Shown one piece after another: positions 19,117 to 25,970 of a DNA stretch of 25,970 nt. Origin of the DNA: a virus. Both the position numbers and the translations under genes were made by a program. Where the stretch lies: the IMG/VR virus record IMGVR_UViG_3300034375_000894, positions 1 to 25,970 of that record; one strand, 5' to 3'. A model generated the notes under the pieces. That model was not told the origin of the DNA. It did no database searches and worked only from the letters and a program-made list of their open reading frames with translations. Each line of letters starts with the position of its first letter. The stretch's first letter is position 1.

Positions 19117-20636
19117 TGCCAAAAATACCAACATTTGAATCTGATCTTTTACCTACTGCAGAAGTGGGAGCTGTAAAATCTAGTTTACAAGTTTCACCTA
19201 GAGATACTTTAGCTGGAGCTTTGTTACCTGCAGTACAAGATATTACAAACTATTATATAAAAGAAAAAGAAATATCAAATAAAGTTGAAGGTGGAGAACT
19301 TATTGCACAAGCTAAACAAGAATTATTTGAACTAGAAGAAAAATCAAAATTAGAATCAACACCAGAAAAAGGAATATCAAAATTTGAAAATGGTTATAAA
19401 TCAATAGTTGATAAATATAAAAATCAAGCAGGAAATAATTATATTCAAAAATATTTTCAAATAAATATATCATCTAGTAAACCTTCATACACATCTAATA
19501 TTTTAAAACAAACTAGATCAAATATGGTTTCAAGAAGAACCAATCAAGTTTTACAAAATGTTCAAGATAAAATATCTGTATTAGTTGATGGAGAAAATCC
19601 TTTTGATTTTCAAACTATCTATGATTATTCAATAAATGAATATCAATCTTTAGTAAGAGATGGATTAGCAAGTGAAAATGATTTTAATGTTTTTAAACAA
19701 CAATTACCTTCTTTAGTAGAAGAAACTCAAGTAAGAGAAATAGGTTCAGCAAATGCTGCAAAAGCATTTTTACTTCTTAGTAATGAAAAAAATTTTCCTA
19801 ATATAAGAGGAGAAGAAAGAAATAAAATAATAAGAGAAATGGGTACTCTTTCTGAACTACAACAAAAAGCATTTAAAGCATCTCAAGATATAAACATAAT
19901 TGAAGCCTCAGATCAATATTTAAGAAAATTTGGTGAACAAAAATTTTTTGGTGTTTCACCAGAAGATATGCAAAATATTAAAACAGGTGATGAAGAATTT
20001 GATAATCAATTAGAATTAGTGAATGATAAAGTAATTAAAAATAAGTTTAGCTTTGATACTAATTACAATACAAATTCTGATGTAATTCAAAAAATACAAT
20101 CAGGAGAAATAACAAACACTAAAACAAAATTTTTATTATCGGGAGAAACAGAAAGTAAAAGTATATTAGAAAGATTAGGAGATGGAGATATAAATGATAA
20201 AGATGCTAATTTTTTATCATTGATACTTACTAGAAGTAACAATAATACTTTTAAAAAAGAAGATCAAAAATTTTTACAATACTTTAATAATCTTACACCT
20301 TTACTACAAGGTAATAATTTTTTAAATTTTTTTGATAAAGAATATAATTTTAGAGCTAGTCAATTAAGACAAGTATTACATAAAAGATATGTGGATGGAT
20401 TAAGACAAGGTGTGCCTATAGAGGATTTATTAAATGCTACTTCAGAAAATTACATAGCAAAAGATATAAAAAGTTATTTACCTAAAACTGCAGACTTAAA
20501 TAGTGTTCTTGATAACATGGTAAATACTTTAGAAATAAAAACAGATACACCTCAAAGAAAAGAAGGTGAAACTATCAAAGAGTATGAGTTAAGAATAAGT
20601 GGTGGTATTGACATAGATAAGGATGCTTCTCCATAA
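19116..20636 (+). CDS. Internal virion protein C (T7 gp15-like)
   Basis: This 506-residue, mostly helical, Asn/Lys-rich protein carries no enzymatic motif. It begins MPKIPTFESDLLPTAEVGAV and has ALLPAVQDITNYYIKEKEIS (about 35-54), then coiled helices throughout. Position between the gp14- and gp16-like genes, helical character and length (T7 gp15 has 747) support assignment as the periplasm-spanning ejection protein. Starts and stops overlap by a single base on both sides, which shows tight translational coupling. Sequence divergence is high, so this is a positional and compositional call. Confidence 0.75.
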   Translation: MPKIPTFESDLLPTAEVGAVKSSLQVSPRDTLAGALLPAVQDITNYYIKEKEISNKVEGGELIAQAKQELFELEEKSKLESTPEKGISKFENGYKSIVDKYKNQAGNNYIQKYFQINISSSKPSYTSNILKQTRSNMVSRRTNQVLQNVQDKISVLVDGENPFDFQTIYDYSINEYQSLVRDGLASENDFNVFKQQLPSLVEETQVREIGSANAAKAFLLLSNEKNFPNIRGEERNKIIREMGTLSELQQKAFKASQDINIIEASDQYLRKFGEQKFFGVSPEDMQNIKTGDEEFDNQLELVNDKVIKNKFSFDTNYNTNSDVIQKIQSGEITNTKTKFLLSGETESKSILERLGDGDINDKDANFLSLILTRSNNNTFKKEDQKFLQYFNNLTPLLQGNNFLNFFDKEYNFRASQLRQVLHKRYVDGLRQGVPIEDLLNATSENYIAKDIKSYLPKTADLNSVLDNMVNTLEIKTDTPQRKEGETIKEYELRISGGIDIDKDASP

Positions 20637-23600
20637 TGACTAGCCTTGCAGAAAAAGAAATAAAGTATAATGAAGCTGGTTTTACTCAAAAAGAAATAGC
20701 TGATTGGAAAAAAGAAAAAATATTAGAATTAAAATCAGCAGGATTTAATAATCAAGAAATACAAGAAGAGTTTGGATCTAAACCAAACAATGAACCTTTT
20801 ATAAAATATTTTCAAGATATAAGTAAAGAAATACAAGAGGAAACTATGCAATCAGAAATAGTTTCACCTGACGATCAAATGCTTTACGATTCTATGCAAG
20901 AAATGGGAGATCAAAAGTCTATGAAAGAGATACTTGTAGGTAAAAATTTTGATGGTGATGCAATATTAAAAAGGGGTTGGGGTAAAACTTTGTATGATAT
21001 GACTTATAGATTATCTACAGAAAAAGGTTTACCAGATGCTTTTACAGAGGAAGAACCAGAAGATTATACTTGGTTTGAAGGTTTATTAGAAAGAGGTTTA
21101 ACACTTGGTGCTGAACTTCCTATTTATGGTTTAAGTTATATTCCCGGTGGTTTAGTTAATCCAGTAGCAGGCGCATTTACTGCAGGAGCAATACCGGGTG
21201 CTGCTAGAGAAACAATACTAAAAGGATTAGAACAACAATCTTATGGACAACCAGTTGAAATATTAAAAAATTTTTTACAAGAAGGTATCAAAGAAGGTGC
21301 TAAACAAGGAACAGTATTTGCAGCTACAGCAGTTGCACCACAACTTAGAATACCGGGAGTGGGTAAATTAGCAGATCAATATTTAACAAGAGTAGCATCA
21401 CAGCTTACAGCCTTTGAAGGAACTGGTGCTATTTTAAATGGACAGTTACCAAGTCTAAAAGAGTTTAGTTATTCTGCTGTTTTGTTTGGCGGTATAGGTT
21501 TGGTTCAACCAAAAAAAACAATGGAAGATAGAACTAAAAAAATATTTGTTGATACAGGTAAAAAACCTAATCAAGTTTTCAAAGATTCAATAGGAAATAA
21601 AAGAATATTAGAAGATGTTTCATCAAGACCTTATATTAGAGATTATAAAAGTTTAATGGATAGAAAAACAGTTGAGAAAAAAGCTGAACCTAAACAACCT
21701 GAAATATTATTTAAAGATGATTTAGCAAACAAAGCTGCAGAAAATATTGTATTCAAACCTAAAGTAGAACCTTTAACAGTAGAAAAACTAAAAGAGATGG
21801 GTTCTAAAGTTAAAAAGAAAGCTATTATAGAAGGTATAGATAATAAATACCCAATACTAGAAGCTCTTAGAGAGGCAGGGGTCAATACAAAAACAGGAAT
21901 AGAAAAATTAAATATATATGAACAAGCTAGAGTTTTAGAAGGAATACCAAACAGAGCAGCTTATTTTATAGAAAATAAAACAATTAATTTTAAAAACTTA
22001 AATGATAGAGGTGCAGGTTTAAAAGAAGTTGTAAAAGATGTTATTGATAAAGGTAAAACTGAAACTCAATTATTTGAAACTTATTTAATGAATAGAAGAG
22101 CTGTTGAGTTAAATAATAGAGGAATAGAAACAGGATTTAATATTCAAACTGCAAAAGAATTTGTAAATAAATATAAACTTCAATTTGAACAAGTTGCTAA
22201 AAAAACTGACACTTATCAAAGAGAAATCTTAGAATATGCAAGAGATGGTGGCTTTATAACTGCTGAAGCATTTACCTCTATGACAGAAGCAAATAAAAAT
22301 TATGTTACTTATGCAAGAGAATTAATTGGCAAAGATGGAAAAGTTATAGCTGTTGAAGGTAGTAGTGCAAATCCTCTTAAAGAAATAAAAGGTTCTAAAT
22401 TAAGAGTATTTCCGCCATTAGAACAAATGGTTAAAAATACAAATACCATAGTAAATTTAGTTGAAAGAAATAATGTTAAATTACAATTTATAGATAAAAT
22501 AGCTGAAGCTAAAAAGAAAGATTCAAACTTATTTCCCTTTATAGAAAAAGTAAATCCAGTTACTACTAATTTACCTAAATCAGAATTATTATCAATTAGA
22601 AGAGATGGTAAATTAGAAACATGGAGTGTAGGTAAAGAGTTAGTTGATGCTTTTAAAACTTTAGATCAACAAGGTTCTAATATGTTATTTAATTATTTAG
22701 GCGCACCTGCCAGAACTCTTAGAGCTGGTGCAATTTTAATTCCTGACTTTGCTGTACCAAACTTTTTTAGAGATACAATGCAAGCTAGTTTTTTAAATAA
22801 AGTTGGATTTGTTCCAATACAAGATTCTTTAATTGGTATGTTTAATATTATTACTAGAGGTAGAAGTAAAAAAGCACAAGATATGTATAATAAATATGTA
22901 AAATCTGGTGGTATGCAATCTACACTTCTTGCTGTTGATAGACCTAATTTATTTGATGGTAAGGTTTACGATATTCTTTCTAAAGGACCAGTTAGAAATG
23001 CAGACAGAGGTATGTTAGCTCCATTTAGAGCATTAACTAGATTATCAGAGGAGATGACAAGATTTAGAATATTTGAAAAAACATATCGAAAAGCAATAGA
23101 CAAAGGATTAACAGAAAGACAAGCATTAGAGAGAGGTGGATTTGAAGCAAGAAATCTTTTAGATTATGCAAAACGAGGAACATTGGGGAATAATATAAAT
23201 AAACTTGTTCCATTCTGGAACGCAAGGGTTCAAGGTTTAACAAGATTATATGAAGCCTTTAGAGATCAACCCGGTAGAACTACAGCTATGATTGGTGCTT
23301 ATGTTGTTATTCCAACACTAGGTTTTTATATGTTAAATAAAGATGATCCTGATTATAAAGAACAACCTGAGTGGTTGAAGCAAGCATACTATTATTTTAA
23401 GATAGGAGATAAACCATATAGATTTCCAAAACCTTTTGAAGTTGGAACTCTTGTATCTTCAATGGTTGAAAAAACTTTAGATTGGGTAAGAACAAATGAA
23501 CCTCAAGAATTTGCAAAATTTGCAAAAGATTTTTTAACAAGTAACGCTAAAGGTTTTTATCCTTTTCCAACTGCAGTTAGACCTTTTGCAGAAAATTTTA

Positions 23601-24274
23601 TGAACTATAGTTTTTTTAGAGATGCACCATTAGTTCCAAAATCATTAGATAAAAATTTACCTAACAAATTTTATTATACTGAATACACATCTGAAACATT
23701 TAAATTAGTTTCAAAACTATTAAATGATTTGGTTGGTGATGATAGTTTCTTTGCAACAAATCCTATTCATGCTGAGAATGTATTTAGATCGTGGACAGGT
23801 GGTATAGGTAGATATATTATTGATACATTAGACTATGCTTTAGTCAAAGGTCAAATTATTGATGATCCTATAAAACCAACAGATACCTTATCTAAAATAC
23901 CAGTAATAAGAGCTTTTGATGTCAGAGAAATACCGGGATATTCTGCAAAATCTATAGTTAAATTTTTTGAAGAGTATGAAAAGGTAGATACTATTATAAA
24001 TGGTATGGATTTTGCTGAGAAAAATGGTGATTTTGAAGAATATAGAAAGCTACAAAAGTCTTTAAATGCAGATCATAATTTAATAAAAGATACTAGACAA
24101 TCAATAAAAGATTTGGACAAAATTATAAGAGATATATATAACATAAAAAAGTTTCCAAATGGTAAAGTACCAACGCCAGATGAAAAAAGAGAATTAATAG
24201 ATGACAAATATAAATTAATGATAATATTTGCTAAACAAGGATTAACAATCCTTGAAAATGCTAAGAAAAAATAA
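20636..24274 (+). CDS. Internal virion protein D (T7 gp16-like) with LPD38-type region
   Basis: The largest protein here, 1212 residues. An N-terminal segment is followed by a hydrophobic, Gly/Ala-rich region (about 150-240), then a long helical middle. Residues about 685-870 contain YLGAPARTLRAGAILIPDFA, NFFRDTMQASFLNKVGFVP and later SEEMTRFRIFEKTYRKAIDK with KLVPFWNARVQGL. I associate this block with the large polyvalent-protein domain LPD38, common in podoviral ejection proteins. A membrane-like stretch AMIGAYVVIPTLGFYML follows at about 884-900. No lytic transglycosylase motif is visible, unlike T7 gp16. It probably forms the inner-membrane part of the ejection channel. Confidence 0.85.
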   Translation: MTSLAEKEIKYNEAGFTQKEIADWKKEKILELKSAGFNNQEIQEEFGSKPNNEPFIKYFQDISKEIQEETMQSEIVSPDDQMLYDSMQEMGDQKSMKEILVGKNFDGDAILKRGWGKTLYDMTYRLSTEKGLPDAFTEEEPEDYTWFEGLLERGLTLGAELPIYGLSYIPGGLVNPVAGAFTAGAIPGAARETILKGLEQQSYGQPVEILKNFLQEGIKEGAKQGTVFAATAVAPQLRIPGVGKLADQYLTRVASQLTAFEGTGAILNGQLPSLKEFSYSAVLFGGIGLVQPKKTMEDRTKKIFVDTGKKPNQVFKDSIGNKRILEDVSSRPYIRDYKSLMDRKTVEKKAEPKQPEILFKDDLANKAAENIVFKPKVEPLTVEKLKEMGSKVKKKAIIEGIDNKYPILEALREAGVNTKTGIEKLNIYEQARVLEGIPNRAAYFIENKTINFKNLNDRGAGLKEVVKDVIDKGKTETQLFETYLMNRRAVELNNRGIETGFNIQTAKEFVNKYKLQFEQVAKKTDTYQREILEYARDGGFITAEAFTSMTEANKNYVTYARELIGKDGKVIAVEGSSANPLKEIKGSKLRVFPPLEQMVKNTNTIVNLVERNNVKLQFIDKIAEAKKKDSNLFPFIEKVNPVTTNLPKSELLSIRRDGKLETWSVGKELVDAFKTLDQQGSNMLFNYLGAPARTLRAGAILIPDFAVPNFFRDTMQASFLNKVGFVPIQDSLIGMFNIITRGRSKKAQDMYNKYVKSGGMQSTLLAVDRPNLFDGKVYDILSKGPVRNADRGMLAPFRALTRLSEEMTRFRIFEKTYRKAIDKGLTERQALERGGFEARNLLDYAKRGTLGNNINKLVPFWNARVQGLTRLYEAFRDQPGRTTAMIGAYVVIPTLGFYMLNKDDPDYKEQPEWLKQAYYYFKIGDKPYRFPKPFEVGTLVSSMVEKTLDWVRTNEPQEFAKFAKDFLTSNAKGFYPFPTAVRPFAENFMNYSFFRDAPLVPKSLDKNLPNKFYYTEYTSETFKLVSKLLNDLVGDDSFFATNPIHAENVFRSWTGGIGRYIIDTLDYALVKGQIIDDPIKPTDTLSKIPVIRAFDVREIPGYSAKSIVKFFEEYEKVDTIINGMDFAEKNGDFEEYRKLQKSLNADHNLIKDTRQSIKDLDKIIRDIYNIKKFPNGKVPTPDEKRELIDDKYKLMIIFAKQGLTILENAKKK

Positions 24275-24286
24275 TATAGGATAACT

Positions 24287-25669
24287 ATGACAGTATCTAC
24301 AACGATAATAAAATCATCTCATAATGGTAATGGTTCAACCACAACCTTTGCCTACAATTTCAAAATTTTTGCGGACACAGACTTAGTAGTAATTATAAGA
24401 TCAGCAGCAGGAACTGAGACAACTAAAACTTTAACAACTCACTATACAGTAGCAGGTGCAGGTGATGCTTCGGGTGGAAGCATAACTTTTACTGCTGGTA
24501 ATATACCAGTAACAGGTGAGACAGTTGTTATAAGAAGGAATGTCCCGCAAACTCAAGCGATAGATTATATCGCTAATGATCCATTCCCTGCGGAGACTAA
24601 TGAAGAGGGTCTGGATCGTACTACTATGATTGCACAGCAAGTATCTGAAGCAACAGATAGATCCATAAAACTTTCAAGAACAAACACGATGACATCTACA
24701 GAATTTACTGTAGGTGCAACAGATAGAGCTAATAAAATTTTAGCATTTGATAGTGCTGGAGAAATTTCAGTAACACAAGAATTAGGAACTTATCAAGGCA
24801 CAGATGCTACTGTAACCACAGAGGCATACAGTGTTAGAGATATAATTAAATCAACAACCACTGCTGAACTTAACAATGTTTACATTTGTGTAGCAGATTC
24901 AGTTGTTGGAGATAGTTTAACAGACACAGATCATTTTGAATTATTGGTAGACGCTGTATCTGCTGCAACCAGTGCCACAGCCGCAGCTAGTTCAGCAAGT
25001 GCTGCATCCACTAGCGCATCTGCTGCCGCAACATCTGCTACAAACGCTGCTAACTCAGCATCCACTGCTACAACAAAAGCAAGCGAAGCATCTACTTCTG
25101 CAACCAATGCAGCATCTTCTGCATCAACAGCGTCAACACAAGCTACTAACGCTGCTAGTTCTGCAACGAGTGCTGCCAGTTCAGCTACAACAGCGACTAC
25201 TAAAGCAAGTGAAGCTAGTACCTCTGCAACCAATGCCGCTTCTTCAGCAACTGCTGCAGCAAGTTCTGCAACAACAGCTACAACAAAAGCATCAGAGGCT
25301 GCAACATCAGCTACTAATGCTGCATCTAGTGCAACAACTGCATCAACTCAAGCATCAAACGCATCGACTTCAGCAAGTAACGCTGCAACAAGTGCTACTG
25401 CTGCCGACACAGCTAAAACTGCTGCACAAACTGCTCAAGCCGCTGCCGAAGCAGCAGCTGATAATTTTGACGATACTTATTTAGGAGCTAAATCTAGTGA
25501 TCCTACAGTAGATAATGATGGGGATGCACTAACTGCAGGAGATTTATATTTTAATACAACATCAAATGTATTAAAAGTTTATAATGGTTCATCTTGGCAA
25601 TTAGCTGCTGTAGATGCAACTGGTTTAGCAAGTAATGGATTTGCTATTGCAATGGCGATAGCTTTATAA
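24287..25669 (+). CDS. Tail fibre protein with T7-type N-terminal domain
   Basis: Residues 1-150 match the T7 tail-fibre attachment domain: FAYNFKIFADTDLVVIIRSA (about 20-39), LTTHYTVAGAGDASGGSITF, VVIRRNVPQTQAIDYIANDP and FPAETNEEGLDRTTMIAQQV. A region with YICVADSVVGDS follows, then a long Ala/Ser/Thr heptad repeat (about 225-390), expected to form a trimeric helical shaft. The end is a small module, YLGAKSSDPTVDNDGDALTA to VYNGSSWQ, and the protein stops soon after (AIAMAIAL). There is no large receptor-binding tip, so it may serve as an adaptor for other tip proteins encoded further downstream. Confidence 0.88.
   Translation: MTVSTTIIKSSHNGNGSTTTFAYNFKIFADTDLVVIIRSAAGTETTKTLTTHYTVAGAGDASGGSITFTAGNIPVTGETVVIRRNVPQTQAIDYIANDPFPAETNEEGLDRTTMIAQQVSEATDRSIKLSRTNTMTSTEFTVGATDRANKILAFDSAGEISVTQELGTYQGTDATVTTEAYSVRDIIKSTTTAELNNVYICVADSVVGDSLTDTDHFELLVDAVSAATSATAAASSASAASTSASAAATSATNAANSASTATTKASEASTSATNAASSASTASTQATNAASSATSAASSATTATTKASEASTSATNAASSATAAASSATTATTKASEAATSATNAASSATTASTQASNASTSASNAATSATAADTAKTAAQTAQAAAEAAADNFDDTYLGAKSSDPTVDNDGDALTAGDLYFNTTSNVLKVYNGSSWQLAAVDATGLASNGFAIAMAIAL
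24959..25460 (+). repeat. Heptad-coding Ala/Ser/Thr repeat within the fibre gene
   Basis: A stretch of about 500 bases codes for seven-residue units of Ala, Ser, Thr and Asn. The block TTKASEA-STSATNA-ASS recurs three times, 42 and then 28 residues apart, both multiples of seven. Codons vary between copies, so the protein period rather than the DNA is kept. The low-complexity DNA also opens long false frames on both strands. Confidence 0.85.
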
Positions 25670-25681
25670 TAAGGAGTATAC

Positions 25682-25970
25682 ATGGCACAAAACTTTCGAA
25701 GATACACAAGCAACGATGTAGGAACATCTGCTGCAACTTTATTTACTTCAGACAGTTATGATACTGTTGTTGGAATATCTGTAGCTAATGTAACTGGTTC
25801 ATCAGTTATAGCATCAGTTTATATTAATGATGGTTCAAATGATATTTATTTAATTAAAGATGCACCTATTCCTGCAGGTTCATCATTACAAGTTTTAGAT
25901 GGTGGAGCAAAGTTTGTAGTTCAATCTGGTGATGCTTTAAAAGTTGTATCAGATACAGCTTCATCATTAG
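25682..25970 (+). CDS. Small beta-rich structural protein, 3' end outside window
   Basis: AAGGAG lies 7 bases before ATG 25682. The visible 96 codons read MAQNFRRYTSNDVGTSAATL, then SYDTVVGISVANVTGSSVIA, SVYINDGSNDIYLIKDAPIP and AGSSLQVLDGGAKFVVQSGD, a compact jelly-roll-like beta protein. I recall near-100-residue proteins of this kind right after fibre genes in marine phages, where they are probably tail or fibre-associated. The frame is open at the window edge. Strong ribosome site and late-operon position suggest good expression. Confidence 0.8.
   Translation, partial: MAQNFRRYTSNDVGTSAATLFTSDSYDTVVGISVANVTGSSVIASVYINDGSNDIYLIKDAPIPAGSSLQVLDGGAKFVVQSGDALKVVSDTASSL

Noticed and set aside
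24931-25484. Long frames on both strands across the fibre repeat
   Set aside because: Low-complexity Ala/Ser/Thr codons leave every frame open; the compositions (Leu/Gln-rich or Ala/Val-rich) are translation artefacts.
1-25970. Integrase, attachment site or tRNA genes
   Set aside because: I scanned for recombinase motifs and T-loop-like GTTCRANNC clusters and saw none that fold; the Cro-like gene alone does not show lysogeny.

Overview
The window looks like about two thirds of the genome of an AT-rich, lytic, T7-like podovirus of marine type. The head-tail connector, T7 gp11/gp12-like tail tube pair, gp13-16-like internal virion proteins and T7-type tail fibre are all present. No single-subunit RNA polymerase, integrase, tRNA or lysis gene is visible, and the promoters I can see are sigma-70-like. 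Low GC, many tiny genes and this layout fit pelagiphages (SAR11 phages) of the HTVC010P kind or uncultured relatives. That placement is an inference from composition and gene order, not from a database match.

Layout. (1) 1-2806, minus strand: a leftward early operon led by a PD-(D/E)XK exonuclease and a Rad52/ERF-like single-strand annealing protein, followed by small genes including a DUF6378-like one. (2) 2822-2921: a divergent control region. (3) 2922-5989, plus strand: a rightward early operon with a Cro/CI-like HTH protein, small unknown proteins, a T5orf172/GIY-YIG protein, a CxxC protein, a winged-helix protein with direct repeats inside its gene, an HGG-motif protein, and a terminase small subunit overlapping it. 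(4) 6019-7169, minus strand: a cassette of six genes of 33-69 codons containing a seven-copy, about 21-bp-phased repeat array at 6464-6609. It faces a divergent promoter region (7200-7297) and one plus-strand gene (7331-7924) that ends in a clear intrinsic terminator. (5) 7971-8268: a control region with two perfect palindromes and no confident gene. (6) 8269 to the end, plus strand: the late virion operon. It runs from terminase large subunit through four tiny charged proteins, portal, Bbp19-like protein, scaffold, major capsid protein, capsid-adjacent protein, tail tube A and B, gp13-, gp14-, gp15- and gp16-like internal virion proteins and tail fibre, to a partial small structural gene.

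How the parts fit. The HTH repressor-like protein probably acts on promoter elements sharing the 12-base core AACCTTTATGGT (2884-2895 and 6431-6442) and looser relatives in 7200-7297. The exonuclease and annealing protein form a Red-like recombination pair. The winged-helix protein resembles a replication initiator, and two repeat sets (4899-4993 inside its own gene, and 6464-6609) are candidate binding sites. The two terminase subunit genes are split by the leftward cassette. The most interesting unexplained elements are the 21-bp-phased array, the in-gene repeats, the shared early promoter and 5'-leader motifs, and the family of tiny proteins between terminase and portal.
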